From positions 1-64,000 of the forward strand of contig NZ_BCPY01000006.1 of NCBI RefSeq assembly GCF_001544195.1: a stretch of 64,000 bases of DNA, given 5' to 3'. Position 1 is the first letter of the stretch; each line of letters opens with the position of its first letter. Positions 9,278 through 18,772 of this stretch are shown here, piece by piece. The translations under genes were made by a program, and so were the position numbers. The DNA is from Tetragenococcus solitarius NBRC 100494. Lineage in GTDB: Bacteria > Bacillota > Bacilli > Lactobacillales > Enterococcaceae. Below the pieces are notes generated by a model. The model made no database searches, was not told where the DNA came from, and worked only from the letters and a program-made list of their open reading frames with translations.

Positions 9278-9316
9278 AAGAAAAGCAGGAAGCTTGTTGG
9301 GCTTCCTGCTTTTCTT
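9278..9316. terminator. Bidirectional intrinsic terminator
   Basis: Sixteen-bp stem (AAGAAAAGCAGGAAGC with its complement) around TTGTTGG. It sits at the ends of the convergent PHP and small-protein genes. Confidence 0.9.
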
Positions 9317-9491
9317 ATTCTTTATCTTCTTTTAGATCCTTGTCACCTTCTAATTTTTCTGGATCAATTACTTCATTATCAGCTGCTACTTTTTGGGCTT
9401 CTTTAAACACTTTTTCTTTTTCGTCCTTATAATCACTTTGACGTTGGGCATATACCTCTTCTTTTGTTTGCTCTTTTTTGTCGTCTGCCAT
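9315..9491 (-). CDS. Small highly charged hypothetical protein
   Basis: Protein of 58 residues, nearly all Lys, Glu, Asp, Gln and Ala, with no hydrophobic stretch. It should be soluble and helical or disordered. I prefer ATG 9491, which is 8 bases after GGAG; the GTG at 9500 overlaps that site. I do not recognise the family. Composition recalls stress-induced or CsbD-like small hydrophilic proteins, but no motif supports that. Reality as a gene rests on the good ribosome binding site, its own terminator and the lack of any overlapping candidate. Confidence 0.55.
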   Translation of the reverse strand: MADDKKEQTKEEVYAQRQSDYKDEKEKVFKEAQKVAADNEVIDPEKLEGDKDLKEDKE

Positions 9492-9623
9492 ATTAATCAC
9501 TCCTCTTTTAAATTTAGGGGTAACTCTATTTTAACTATAAAGAAATTTCTTTTATTTGTAAATTCTCACTACTTGAAATCGCTATCTGTTATAATAAAAT
9601 TAATAAAGAAAGGAAGTGTGTAA

Positions 9624-10667
9624 ATGACTTCTATGGATGAGCTACTTGATGATTTTTTCCAAAATGAAAGTCCTGTTTTCTCCAACTACGTTGAAGTGAT
9701 TGACGATCCAGGCGAACTTGTTACATCCATCGTTTTTCTGACAGATCAAATGGAAAAAATAGAAAATTTCTCTAAATTAAACAGACTTGAACACTATTAT
9801 TTAACCTATTTGCCCAAAGAAGCAGTGATTTTTCCCGATGAAGTTCTCGCTATTCATGAAGTATTGCTGGATTTTTATCAATATCTTTACAAAAAAAGCT
9901 ATCTAACAACCAAAGATTATAAAAATATACTGTTGTTTTTCCAAAAAAACAAACATACTTTTATTGAAAAAATGAGTAACGATCAATATTGGTCAAAAGA
10001 AAAGCAGCAACAACTCGATGAAATTGACGAAACTATACTGGATTCTATGCCAAATGAGCTTGAACAGCTTTTTAAAAATTTAGGAAAACAGTTCCAACCA
10101 AACCTAAAAACAAAAGATGACAACAAAATCCTGCATTTTCCTACAGGACGACCGCAAAATAGGCGCTCCTATGCTATACAGTTACGAATTGACTTAAAAG
10201 GTTTTAAGCCACCCATTTGGCGGCGCGTGCTCGTTTTCCCAGATTCAACGCTAACTGATTTACATGAAATTATCCAAAAGTGCTTTGAATGGGAAAATGA
10301 ACATTTATATCAATTTATAGCTGACGGTCATTATTATGCTCCTGAAGAAAACACGATGGACGATTTTTGGGGACCTATTTCTGAAGACGCCGCTTCTATA
10401 ACCATCGGTGAAATTTTTTCTAATACTCAAACTATCAACTATATTTACGATTTTGGAGATTATTGGGAGCATAAAATTAAATTCGAGACCGATGTTTCCT
10501 TTGATGAACTATCCAATGCCTCAGGAAAATTATCGAATATCACTGCTGATCAACTGCCTATCTGTCTAACTGGAAGGCAAGACGCACCCTTAGAAGATTC
10601 TAGAGGTGAAGAAGAATTTGCCCCTTTTGATTTAGAGAAAATTAATATAAGATTGGCAGATTTATAA
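9624..10667 (+). CDS. Plasmid pRiA4b ORF-3 family protein
   Basis: Protein of 347 residues. The C-terminal half (about 185-345) is a clear pRiA4b ORF-3-like domain: YAIQLRIDLKGFKPPIWRR, then LHEIIQKCFEWENEHLYQF and YIYDFGDYWEHKI. The N-terminal half (1-180) is helical and unrecognised, with LEQLFKNLGKQF before the domain. The family is widespread, often on plasmids or beside transposons, and its function is unknown. A TATAAT-like box and an AAAGGAAGTG site precede the ATG. It stands alone between two terminators. Confidence 0.85.
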   Translation: MTSMDELLDDFFQNESPVFSNYVEVIDDPGELVTSIVFLTDQMEKIENFSKLNRLEHYYLTYLPKEAVIFPDEVLAIHEVLLDFYQYLYKKSYLTTKDYKNILLFFQKNKHTFIEKMSNDQYWSKEKQQQLDEIDETILDSMPNELEQLFKNLGKQFQPNLKTKDDNKILHFPTGRPQNRRSYAIQLRIDLKGFKPPIWRRVLVFPDSTLTDLHEIIQKCFEWENEHLYQFIADGHYYAPEENTMDDFWGPISEDAASITIGEIFSNTQTINYIYDFGDYWEHKIKFETDVSFDELSNASGKLSNITADQLPICLTGRQDAPLEDSRGEEEFAPFDLEKINIRLADL

Positions 10668-10671
10668 CAAG

Positions 10672-10707
10672 AACAGCTGAGTATTGAAGTATTCAGCTGT
10701 TTTTTAT
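10672..10707 (+). terminator. Intrinsic terminator after the pRiA4b ORF-3 gene
   Basis: AACAGCTGA stem pairing with TCAGCTGTT, followed by TTTTT. Confidence 0.85.
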
Positions 10708-10729
10708 TCTTATGTTTGATTTTCTGTTT

Positions 10730-10835
10730 TTTTAGAGTGCAGTTCGATTTGTTTCCGCTAGAATTCCTATTTCTAGAGTTCATCGGCTAAACTTCCTCTA
10801 GTTTTCTCTACTTCTAGAGTTTATTTGTTCTATTT
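10730..10835. repeat. Degenerate 41-bp tandem repeat array
   Basis: Two adjacent 41-bp units (10730-10770 and 10771-10811) and the start of a third (10812-) share the pattern TTYTAGAGT...TTCC.CTAG. In the second unit CTAGAG (10773-10778) and CTCTAG (10796-10801) form an inverted repeat. The array lies between two terminators and encodes nothing obvious. Confidence 0.6.
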
Positions 10836-10854
10836 GTCTTTAACACTCAGTCAA

Positions 10855-10898
10855 AAAATCCCTGTGGCCATGAATAAGTGGTCCCACAGAGATTTTTC
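10855..10898. terminator. Bidirectional intrinsic terminator
   Basis: AAAAATCCCTGTGG pairs with CCACAGAGATTTTT with one mismatch; A- and T-runs on the two sides. It ends the leftward nrnA operon. Confidence 0.85.
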
Positions 10899-10907
10899 TT
10901 TTATTTC

Positions 10908-11858
10908 TCATCGCGTATAGTTTTTACATAACTCTTTGACTTCATCATAAAGCTCTTGTGCTTGATCTAAGTCTTTTACATTTGCTCCACTGGCTAGTGC
11001 GTGTCCTCCGCCATGATAGCGTTTGGCAATTTCATTAATCGCTGGACCTTTAGAACGCATACGTACACGATAGTAACCTTCAGGCTGTTGAACAAAAATG
11101 GCCCACGCTAGCACGCCTTCAATCGTCCCTGGTAATGGAACGACGCCCGAAGTTTGCGCATCAGAAACACCAAATTCTGCTAACATTTCATTATCAAAGG
11201 TCACTCGTGCAGCGCCAGATTCATCGACTTGCAAGTTTTGATAAACATAACCAGACAAGCGAGCTACATTTTTCGAAATTTGTTCGATTTGACGATTTAA
11301 ACCAGCATAGTCAAAACCATAATCGATTAAATCAGCAGCGATACGTAAAGTATGGGAGGAAGTAGATGGATATAAAAAGCGACCAGTATCACCGACAATA
11401 CCGGCATACAACAAACGTGCCGCTTCTTTTGTCATCCGTAATTCATCTGGGAATAATTGCCAAAAATCTGCAATAATTTCACTACAACTAGAAGCTTCAT
11501 CTTGTACCCATATGAAATCGCCATAAGGCTCATCATTAGGATGATGATCGATTTTAATCAACTTAGCGCCTAAATTATAACGATCATCGCTAATTCGCGG
11601 CGCATTCGCTGTATCAGTCACAATGACTAAAGCCTCTTGATAAGTGGCTTCATCGATTTTTTGCATTTCGGCTAAATAATCTAATCCTTCTGTCGGTCCG
11701 CCAACTTGGTAAATCTGCTTGCTGGGAAAACTAGCCCGTAAAAGTTCGGCCAAGCCTACTTGTGAGCCTATAGCATCAGGGTCTGGTCGTTGGTGACGGT
11801 GAATAATAATTGTTCCATAGGCCTTTATTTGGGCTAAAATATCTTCTTGTACGCTCAT
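10908..11858 (-). CDS. nrnA: DHH family phosphoesterase, NrnA-like
   Basis: Protein of 316 residues of the DHH/DHHA1 family, matching bifunctional oligoribonuclease/pAp phosphatase NrnA in length and motifs: HRHQRPDPDAIGSQ near residue 20 (metal site), VTDTANAPR, IDHHPND (the DHH motif near 108), GDTGRFLYPSTS, and the C-terminal GGGHALASGA of DHHA1. In B. subtilis NrnA degrades nano-RNA and removes the 3' phosphate from pAp. It is the third gene of a leftward group with the UPF0173 hydrolase and the CBS-HotDog regulator, the same set as the B. subtilis ytkL-ytoI-nrnA neighbourhood. Confidence 0.9.
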   Translation of the reverse strand: MSVQEDILAQIKAYGTIIIHRHQRPDPDAIGSQVGLAELLRASFPSKQIYQVGGPTEGLDYLAEMQKIDEATYQEALVIVTDTANAPRISDDRYNLGAKLIKIDHHPNDEPYGDFIWVQDEASSCSEIIADFWQLFPDELRMTKEAARLLYAGIVGDTGRFLYPSTSSHTLRIAADLIDYGFDYAGLNRQIEQISKNVARLSGYVYQNLQVDESGAARVTFDNEMLAEFGVSDAQTSGVVPLPGTIEGVLAWAIFVQQPEGYYRVRMRSKGPAINEIAKRYHGGGHALASGANVKDLDQAQELYDEVKELCKNYTR

Positions 11859-11879
11859 TTTGCTCCTCTTTTCTACTCA

Positions 11880-13214
11880 TTATGGACGACGTTCCATGAC
11901 TTGGCAAACCACGATCGCCTTAGCAACCAGTGAGTTTTCAATAAAAATATTAATATCTAACTTAGCCGAACGTCTGCCTAATTCTAATATTTGAGGCTGA
12001 ATCTTTAACTGGCTTTCTAGCTGGATTAAGTGGAAATAATGTAAGTTCACTTGTTCAATCCAAGCGTTCCGACGATTATTTGCCACCATTACACGTTTCG
12101 TTACGTTGGCTATGACTTCGTTTAATACGCCAAAGGAAATCGTTCCTAGCTCATCGACCATTTGCGGTGTAACTCCGAAAGTAAATTGCGGAGTAGCATA
12201 TTTATTTTCTTCTACATCTTGTTCAATCAATTGGATCTCACCAGTAATCTGATCAGAGATGGTATCTGATAATTGTGGTTGTCGTTGAACTAGCTGCATA
12301 GCCTTCATCACGTCTTGTCGTGTAACGATACCTAATAAAGAAAGATCATCGGCTACGACTGGCATGACTTCCAGACCGTCCCAAATCATCTGGTGGCTCA
12401 CTGAAGCCACACTCATTTCTTTTTTTACCCGTCGCGGGTCTTTGGTCATGACTCGTTCAATCAGTTGAGTCTCAGATTTGCCTAGTACATCTTTAGCCGT
12501 TACAATCCCTACAACTCTTCTGTTTTTATTCACCACAGGATAGCGTGAATGTTGACTCGCATCAGAAAGTTCCTGATAATCTTTAATCGTATCTGTCGTG
12601 GTTAAATACCGCGTTTTTTCAAGGGGCATATAAATATCACTGACTAACAAGATATCTTTTTTTATCAGCTGATCACTCATCGCACGATTGATCATACTGG
12701 CTACTGTAAATGTGTCGTAAGTTGTCCGTAAAATAGGTAATTCCAATTGATCGGCTAACTGGCGAATTTCTTGTGATGTATCAAATCCACCGGTAATTAA
12801 CACTGCAGCCCCGCCTTGTAAGGCCAATTTTTGTGCATCCAAACGGTTTCCTACAATCATTAAAGATTCCGGTGTGATATAACGCTGCATCGCTTCTTCT
12901 GTCATGGCCCCGATGACAAATTTATTTAAATCTTTTTCCAAACCATCAGCGCCGCCTAAAACATCGCCTTCGATGATTTGAACCACTTCACCAAAAGTAA
13001 GTTTTTCAATATTTTTTTTTAATTTGCGTTCAATTCGTATGGTGCCGACACGTTGAATCGTGGAAACAAGACCAGCATTTTCAGCATCTTTGATGGCTCG
13101 GTAAGCTGTTCCTTCGCTGACATCCAACGTTTTCGCAATACCGCGAACTGAAATCCGCTCACCTACTTGTAATCCTTCAATATGTGACAAAATCAAATCA
13201 TGCTTTGTCGCCAT
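11880..13214 (-). CDS. CBS-HotDog domain transcription factor, SpxR/YtoI family
   Basis: Protein of 444 residues with four modules in order: a winged helix-turn-helix (about 1-70), a DRTGG domain (about 75-190), a CBS pair (about 195-315) and a C-terminal hotdog thioesterase-like fold (about 335-440). This is the architecture of pneumococcal SpxR, which controls the pyruvate oxidase gene, and of B. subtilis YtoI. The CBS pair probably binds an adenine nucleotide and the hotdog domain an acyl-CoA or similar ligand; both are inferred from family. It sits 21 bp from nrnA and 6 bp from the hydrolase gene. Confidence 0.88.
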   Translation of the reverse strand: MATKHDLILSHIEGLQVGERISVRGIAKTLDVSEGTAYRAIKDAENAGLVSTIQRVGTIRIERKLKKNIEKLTFGEVVQIIEGDVLGGADGLEKDLNKFVIGAMTEEAMQRYITPESLMIVGNRLDAQKLALQGGAAVLITGGFDTSQEIRQLADQLELPILRTTYDTFTVASMINRAMSDQLIKKDILLVSDIYMPLEKTRYLTTTDTIKDYQELSDASQHSRYPVVNKNRRVVGIVTAKDVLGKSETQLIERVMTKDPRRVKKEMSVASVSHQMIWDGLEVMPVVADDLSLLGIVTRQDVMKAMQLVQRQPQLSDTISDQITGEIQLIEQDVEENKYATPQFTFGVTPQMVDELGTISFGVLNEVIANVTKRVMVANNRRNAWIEQVNLHYFHLIQLESQLKIQPQILELGRRSAKLDINIFIENSLVAKAIVVCQVMERRP

Positions 13215-13220
13215 TACTTT

Positions 13221-13901
13221 TTACACCTCAATTGTCTCTGCGCTATTCATTACTTTTCCATTACCAGGTAATTTATCAACGAATTTTTGTGGATCTTGTT
13301 TAATTTGTGGGAACGTATTGTAATGAATGGGTACAACCTTTTTAGCTTTTAAACGGTTAGCTGCACGAACTGCATCATCAGGTCCCATGGTAAAATTATC
13401 GCCAATTGGCAAAAAAGCCACATCAATATCGTATTGTTCACCTAGTAAAGATAAATCGCTATAATCAGCTGTATCTCCTGCATGGTAAATTGTTTTTCCA
13501 TCTGCTTGGAGTAAAATCCCAGCAGGTTCACCCATGTAGATCATTTGTCCATCTTCTTCATAGCCTGAACTATGTTGGGCATACGTAAGCCTTACTCGAC
13601 CAAATGGAAAGTCAAAACCGCCCCCGATATTCATAGGGTGTATATTTTTAATCCCTTTTTCAGCTGCATATTTACAAATTTCAGCAATCCCTATAATGGT
13701 GGCATCATTTTTCTTAGCAATCGGAATCATATCGCTCATATGATCATCATGTCCATGAGTCACTAAAATATAATCTGTGCTTACTTCCTCAACAGATATA
13801 TCTGCCAAAGGATTTTGTGAAATATATGGATCAAATAACAAACGAGTACCGTCTTCTAATACTACAGACAAAACAGAATGTCCATGATACGTAATTTTCA
13901 T
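13221..13901 (-). CDS. UPF0173 metal-dependent hydrolase (YtkL-like)
   Basis: Metallo-beta-lactamase fold protein of 226 residues. Metal motifs are visible: YHGHSV at the N terminus, LVTHGHDDHMSD (HxHxDH), YAQHSSG, YHAGDTADYSD and VPIHYNTFP. I chose ATG 13901, 7 bases after AAGGGG; a longer reading to 13940 adds a basic stretch absent from the family. Substrate unknown. It opens the leftward hydrolase-regulator-nrnA group. Confidence 0.88.
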   Translation of the reverse strand: MKITYHGHSVLSVVLEDGTRLLFDPYISQNPLADISVEEVSTDYILVTHGHDDHMSDMIPIAKKNDATIIGIAEICKYAAEKGIKNIHPMNIGGGFDFPFGRVRLTYAQHSSGYEEDGQMIYMGEPAGILLQADGKTIYHAGDTADYSDLSLLGEQYDIDVAFLPIGDNFTMGPDDAVRAANRLKAKKVVPIHYNTFPQIKQDPQKFVDKLPGNGKVMNSAETIEV

Positions 13902-14130
13902 TCCAATACCCCTTTCTTTTCTTTTATTTCCTGTCTTCATTTGAAAATTATAACAGTATGTTGTTTATATTGTAACAGATAAATGAAGATAAAAAAATAG
14001 ATAACATAAAGCACCTCTTAGATTGTCACTTCATATTATCTATCATAAAAATTTCATTTATTCATAGCTTGCTGGACAAACATTTTTATCCAAACAAAAA
14101 ACGCGCAGATATCGCTGCACGTTTTCTGTA

Positions 14131-14832
14131 TTACAATTTACTTGCGGCCTCTTCATCGATAATGACAACAACATCTGGATGATTTTGTAAAACACTTGCT
14201 GGCAAATCTTGGGTGACTTCGCCTTCAAGCATGCCTTTTATAGCCTCTGCTTTTGCTTGGCCAAAAGCCATTAAAATAATTTTTTTACTTTGCATAATCG
14301 ATTTGATTCCCATCGTTAATGCCCGTGTCGGGACATCTTCAACTTTGTCAAAGTAGCGTTTGTTTGCATTCACGGTTGATTCAGTCAATTCTACAACATG
14401 AGTCGTTGCGTCAAACGAAGTCCCCGGTTCGTTAAACCCAATATGTCCATTTTGCCCGATCCCTAATACTTGAATGTCAATCGGATGGTCGGCAATGATT
14501 TGGTCATAACGTTTGCATTCAGCATCTAAATCATCTGCTTTGCCATTTGGGACATACGTTTTTTTAAATGGTTTTTGGTTAAATAAATGTTGATCCATAA
14601 AGTAACGGTAGCTTTGTTCGTTACTGCCATCTAAACCAACATATTCATCTAAGTTTACCGATACTTTGTCAGAAAAATCTAAATCACTAGCGACCATATA
14701 TTCATACATTGTTTCTGGTGTACTGCCCGTAGCTAAGCCAAAAGTGTCAGCGCCATTGGCAATTCCATCTTTGAGGATTTCAAAAGCTTTTTTGCCGCCC
14801 TCATCGGCATTTTTCACGCGAATAACATCCAT
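14131..14832 (-). CDS. nagB: Glucosamine-6-phosphate deaminase
   Basis: Converts glucosamine 6-phosphate to fructose 6-phosphate and ammonia, feeding amino sugars into glycolysis. The 233-residue length is the Gram-positive norm. Motifs: [11 protein letters not shown] near 34, the catalytic LDEYVGL (Asp62) and [14 protein letters not shown] with the catalytic His. ATG 14832 follows an AGGGAG site; the upstream TTG extension runs through the promoter and is not used. It has its own promoter and operator, so is expressed separately from the mannitol genes upstream. No nagA lies next to it. Confidence 0.95.
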   Translation of the reverse strand: MDVIRVKNADEGGKKAFEILKDGIANGADTFGLATGSTPETMYEYMVASDLDFSDKVSVNLDEYVGLDGSNEQSYRYFMDQHLFNQKPFKKTYVPNGKADDLDAECKRYDQIIADHPIDIQVLGIGQNGHIGFNEPGTSFDATTHVVELTESTVNANKRYFDKVEDVPTRALTMGIKSIMQSKKIILMAFGQAKAEAIKGMLEGEVTQDLPASVLQNHPDVVVIIDEEAASKL

Positions 14833-14856
14833 GAAAAAATCTCCCTTACACTTTTT

Positions 14857-14898
14857 TTGGTATACACCAATATTAGCATTGCTTTTTATAAAAAGCAA
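14857..14898 (-). promoter_or_regulatory. nagB promoter with NagR-like (GntR family) operator
   Basis: Minus-strand promoter TTGCTT-17-TAATAT. A 14-bp inverted repeat, TTGGTGTATACCAA (14857-14870), begins on the last base of the -10 box and covers the start of transcription. It resembles the TGGTATAGACCA-type dre sites of NagR/YvoA, so repression relieved by an amino sugar phosphate is expected. Confidence 0.7.
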
Positions 14899-14917
14899 GA
14901 TTTGTCTTGGGAGTTGG

Positions 14918-16063
14918 CTATTTACTTTTGCCTGCTTTTTGCACAATTTCATCCACAATTGTTGTATCCTTCAAACCAGTTACCTCTTGCACAACTTCTG
15001 CCGTTGTTTTTTCTTTTAACAGTGCTTGTAGACGTACACTTTCTTCATCGTTGGGGTCATTGTATTGTAAAATCATTGCGACAACTTCCACCAAGGCTTG
15101 GTAGGAAAGACTCCGCTCCTTAGCTTCTCGAATTGGGCGAATAAAACGCTCGTCATGACCTAGTTTACGAATAGGGGTACGAGCTACTCGTGTGATGTCA
15201 TCGGAAATATAAGGATTTTTAAAACGTCCGATAATTTTTTGAACGTATTGCTCATGCTCAGAGCGTTCAAATTGCCATTTGTCAATCAATAAATCTCCGG
15301 TTTCTTGCAACACCGCTTTTAATTGTTTTAATACCTTTTCATCTGCAACAGCTTGGCCGATCGTCGTATAGCCGTAATAAGCTCCGGTATAAGCTGTAGT
15401 AGCATGACCAGTGTTTACCGAAAATAATTTACGCTCGATATAAGGCGCTAAATCTGGTACATAGCCAACCTTGTCCAAACGAATTTGTTTTGCTTTACTT
15501 TGTGTATCATCGACTAACCACTCACTAAAGGGCTCGACAGAAACAAATAAAGGATCTTCATGTTCTTGAATCGGTACAATTCGATCCACCGCCGCATTAG
15601 GAAAACCTACATAGTCGGTTACGTAATCGAAGTCTTCTTCTGTTAAAAATTCTTGTACTTTTTCTAGTAAGAACTGGCTGCCTCCAATCATGTTTTCACA
15701 AGCAATTATGTCAATCGGTGTTTGATTGCCTTTTTGACGTCGTTTTTGAATCCCTTTAGCAATTAACTCAGCGATAAAGGGCAACACCTTAGGACCGATA
15801 GCCGTGGTGACAATATCACTTGTTGCAATCGAATCAACAACAGCTGCAGGTTCTTTTTGGTTATTAAGTCCTGTAACTTGATCCACAGTAATATGTTCTT
15901 TTTCTTTAGCGGCTAACTCGATTTCGTAGCTTTTTCTTTGCCTTAGGGCATTAATAATTGTTTCGTTAATATCAACAAACTCAATGGAAAAACCATTTTG
16001 ATGTAAAATTTCTCCAATAAATCCGCGTCCTATATTCCCTGCTCCAAAGTGTGTGGCTTTCAT
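14918..16063 (-). CDS. mtlD: Mannitol-1-phosphate 5-dehydrogenase
   Basis: NAD-dependent enzyme of 381 residues that oxidises mannitol 1-phosphate to fructose 6-phosphate. The N-terminal NAD motif reads [14 protein letters not shown] (about 5-18). The polyol dehydrogenase signature with the catalytic Lys and His lies around [16 protein letters not shown] (about 216-231). Its start overlaps the end of mtlF by 4 bp, so translation is coupled. It is the last gene of the mannitol operon; the nagB promoter begins inside its 3' flank. Confidence 0.95.
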   Translation of the reverse strand: MKATHFGAGNIGRGFIGEILHQNGFSIEFVDINETIINALRQRKSYEIELAAKEKEHITVDQVTGLNNQKEPAAVVDSIATSDIVTTAIGPKVLPFIAELIAKGIQKRRQKGNQTPIDIIACENMIGGSQFLLEKVQEFLTEEDFDYVTDYVGFPNAAVDRIVPIQEHEDPLFVSVEPFSEWLVDDTQSKAKQIRLDKVGYVPDLAPYIERKLFSVNTGHATTAYTGAYYGYTTIGQAVADEKVLKQLKAVLQETGDLLIDKWQFERSEHEQYVQKIIGRFKNPYISDDITRVARTPIRKLGHDERFIRPIREAKERSLSYQALVEVVAMILQYNDPNDEESVRLQALLKEKTTAEVVQEVTGLKDTTIVDEIVQKAGKSK

Positions 16064-16506
16064 TCTGCAACCTCCTCAAGTAATGCAATGACCTCATCTT
16101 TTGAATTCGCATCTGCTAGTTTAACAACGTTTTGTACATCTGAGCAAAATACAGCAATCTTTTGTAAGATGTCTAAATGTTCATTATTCACGCCAGCAAT
16201 ACCAAAAATAACCGTAGCTAATTTTTCTTCCTCTTCATCTGCAGCAGAAAAATCTACCCCTTCAGGAACTTGGACAATGGAGATGCCACTTTTTTTGACA
16301 TATTCTTTGGCCTCATCTGTTCCATGGGGGATGGCAATAAAGTTGCCCATGTAAGTAGACACCATTTTGTCTCGTTCAATCATCGCATCTACATAATCTT
16401 CATCGACACAACCTGCATCCACTAGTAATTGTCCACTTTTTCGAATCACTTCTTCAGGCGTTTTATCTGTCTGATTCAATAAAATCATTTCTTTTTTTAA
16501 TTCCAT
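16060..16506 (-). CDS. mtlF: PTS mannitol EIIA component
   Basis: Phosphocarrier of 148 residues that takes phosphate from HPr and passes it to the EIIB domains of MtlA. The phosphorylated His is His61 in [15 protein letters not shown]. Length and sequence fit the stand-alone MtlF of Gram-positive bacteria. It sits 3 bp after the mtlR stop and overlaps mtlD, so is in the same operon. Confidence 0.93.
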   Translation of the reverse strand: MELKKEMILLNQTDKTPEEVIRKSGQLLVDAGCVDEDYVDAMIERDKMVSTYMGNFIAIPHGTDEAKEYVKKSGISIVQVPEGVDFSAADEEEEKLATVIFGIAGVNNEHLDILQKIAVFCSDVQNVVKLADANSKDEVIALLEEVAE

Positions 16507-16509
16507 TTT

Positions 16510-18579
16510 CTATTCCTCCTCTGATTCTTTAATCTCAGCAATAAACAAGGAACTAATCCGTTTGTAGATCGCTTCTTCATCACCGCACTGATAGGTCTGT
16601 ATATCTACGTCACTTTCAATCACCGAAGCACTAATTTTCCCTAAAAGTCGTTCTTGCGTTTCAGTCATATCCGCTGGCGCTAACATCAATAATAAACGAG
16701 TCAATTCCATTGGTTTTTTATCCATACCTAAAATAGGAACCGAACGCGTTAAATCAAAAATCGCGAAATACGGTTTTTTTACGTATGTATTGGCACTGTG
16801 GAATAAAGCAAAATGGGTATTAGGAATACCAATAGGAGCTAACTTATGTCGATTAATAATCAATTCGCCGACCTTTTTGCGGTCTTCAATGATAACCCCT
16901 TCTAGTTCTTCTAAAATAATATCTAATGTTTTTGCTAAAGTTTGCTGAGTTGGAACGCTTTTTACTGAAAACTGAGTTAACAACTCATTAGCAACTTTCA
17001 TCTGTTCATAAACCTGCTCAAAATCATTTTGTGTATTTTGCACGGTGTCTTTAGCTGCCACTGGCTTATTGCCAAATTGCTTTTCTTTTAGTTCCTGCTT
17101 AATTTCATGAATTTCATCGTCTAGCAGTAAGGGCGAAATCACTTTATAAGGCAAGGAAAAATCAGGTAGATAAATCGTCGAAAGAATGATATCAAACTCT
17201 TTAAAGTCAATGTGTCCCATCTGAGAAATTTTAGCAACTTCAATGTGTTCAATTTCTGGAATGTATTTGTTTATACGACTTTCTAATATCTTTGCTGTGC
17301 CAATACCACTGGAACAAAGCACCAATGCTGACAATTCTTTTCGTACCGGATTTCGTTCTAAAGAAGCAGCAAAGTGGATAACCACATAAGCTAATTCATC
17401 TTGTAAGAAAGCTTGATGGTCAGTAAAAATCTGCTTTAAATTCTGTTTGATTACTTCTGTTAATTTTGGATATTCGGTCAAAATTTTCTCGAGTAAAGGA
17501 TTTCCGCTCAGCTGTGCTTGATTATCAATGCGTTTAAAAGCCGCTGATAAATGGGTTAATAAATCATAAAATAATGTATCATCTTTACGAAAATCCGAGT
17601 GCATTTGCTCAGAAACCAAACGAATCAATTCTCTTATTTGATAAGAAATTTCAGCATCAAAATTATCAAAAAAGATGTTTTGTGGTCTTTTGTAATTTAC
17701 GCCTTCTAATTGTCGGCTAAAAAATAAAATTTCAGAATCCGTGATTTTTAAGTCCGTTTGCTTTTTTATCTCACTCATAATTTGTTGGGCTAAACCTTTC
17801 ACGCTAGGGGAAATCCCTACATTCGCGTTTTCTTCTACCACGAAATGATCATTACTGATTCTTTCAAGGGATAAAGCCAAACTGGTAATGACTTGTTGCA
17901 GTTGATTATCAGTCACTTCGATAAATAAGCGGTTGGTCTTTTCAAGTACAGCTTGTTTCGCAAAGTAAAACCAGCGCGGCGTAATAAATCGTAAAAAGAA
18001 ATTGGCAGGTTGCTTCTTTTCATCAGGTCCAGACAATCCTGCCAGATAAGTGAAAAATTCATATTCGTTCACATCACTATAGATAATATTACTCAATATC
18101 TGACGTCGTTTTTCTTCTGGACCTTCCACTATAATACCGCGAGCTTTTTTTCGCTTTAAAGAAAGACCATATTCAGCTAAGCTTCTTTCAACTTGCTGCA
18201 AGTCATGATGAATAGTCGTCGGGCTCACGGAAAAATCAATCGCTAAACTTTCAACAATTACTTCTTCATCAGCCAGTAATAAGCTTGAAACCAGCGCACT
18301 TTGTCGCTGCACATTATCAAAAACGTCCTCTTGATTTTCTTGTATTTCTTGGTTTATCGCATTGAGCGTCTCCTTTGCACCAATCAAGCGATAACCCGTT
18401 TTACGATCATTGATAATCTGCGCATTTTGTGGCTGAATCGTTTCTTCAATACTTGAAATCTCACGATATAGCGTTCGCTTACTAATTTGTAGTATCTCTT
18501 GTAAATCTTGGGCGAAAATCCCGTTTTTATTTTCAAGCAGCAATTTCAGCAATTTATTTTCCCGACTGGAAAAATACAA
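16510..18579 (-). CDS. mtlR: Mannitol operon activator MtlR (PRD/EIIB/EIIA regulator)
   Basis: Transcription activator of the MtlR/BglG-like group, 689 residues from TTG 18579. Order of domains: DeoR-type helix-turn-helix (about 1-60), a second Mga-like HTH, PRD1 and PRD2 (about 180-400), a GatB-like EIIB domain with LVLCSSGIGTAKI (Cys site), and a C-terminal EIIA domain with GIPNTHFALFHS. Its activity is set by phosphorylation on these domains. I chose TTG because it stands 7 bases after GGAGGTG and yields the family-typical YFSSREN start; the longer reading to 18645 has no ribosome binding site. Confidence 0.92.
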   Translation of the reverse strand: MYFSSRENKLLKLLLENKNGIFAQDLQEILQISKRTLYREISSIEETIQPQNAQIINDRKTGYRLIGAKETLNAINQEIQENQEDVFDNVQRQSALVSSLLLADEEVIVESLAIDFSVSPTTIHHDLQQVERSLAEYGLSLKRKKARGIIVEGPEEKRRQILSNIIYSDVNEYEFFTYLAGLSGPDEKKQPANFFLRFITPRWFYFAKQAVLEKTNRLFIEVTDNQLQQVITSLALSLERISNDHFVVEENANVGISPSVKGLAQQIMSEIKKQTDLKITDSEILFFSRQLEGVNYKRPQNIFFDNFDAEISYQIRELIRLVSEQMHSDFRKDDTLFYDLLTHLSAAFKRIDNQAQLSGNPLLEKILTEYPKLTEVIKQNLKQIFTDHQAFLQDELAYVVIHFAASLERNPVRKELSALVLCSSGIGTAKILESRINKYIPEIEHIEVAKISQMGHIDFKEFDIILSTIYLPDFSLPYKVISPLLLDDEIHEIKQELKEKQFGNKPVAAKDTVQNTQNDFEQVYEQMKVANELLTQFSVKSVPTQQTLAKTLDIILEELEGVIIEDRKKVGELIINRHKLAPIGIPNTHFALFHSANTYVKKPYFAIFDLTRSVPILGMDKKPMELTRLLLMLAPADMTETQERLLGKISASVIESDVDIQTYQCGDEEAIYKRISSLFIAEIKESEEE

Positions 18580-18608
18580 CTTTTTCACCTCCAGTATAAA
18601 ATCAAAAG

Positions 18609-18680
18609 AAAAGATAAGGCATCTCTTTGCAAGCACGACAACCACTGTAGCCGCTTATAAAGAAGTTGCCTTATCTTTTT
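18609..18680 (-). other. Long imperfect hairpin between mtlA and mtlR
   Basis: A 13-bp outer stem (18609-18621 with 18667-18679) encloses further pairings (CTTT/AAAG and AAGC/GCTT), making one long hairpin in the mtlA-mtlR intergenic RNA. On the minus strand it is followed by only a weak T-rich stretch. It could be a leaky terminator that lowers mtlRFD expression relative to mtlA, or an RNA stability or processing signal. Confidence 0.6.
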
Positions 18681-18772
18681 TTACATTAAGGTCTATCTAC
18701 TTACAACTCCAAGTTCCTCCTTAATGATTATACCATGATCTGACTGTTACTTTACCATTGGAAAAGAAATTT

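Noticed and set aside
14833-14958. N-terminal extension of NagB
   Set aside because: It covers the promoter and operator and is absent from the family.
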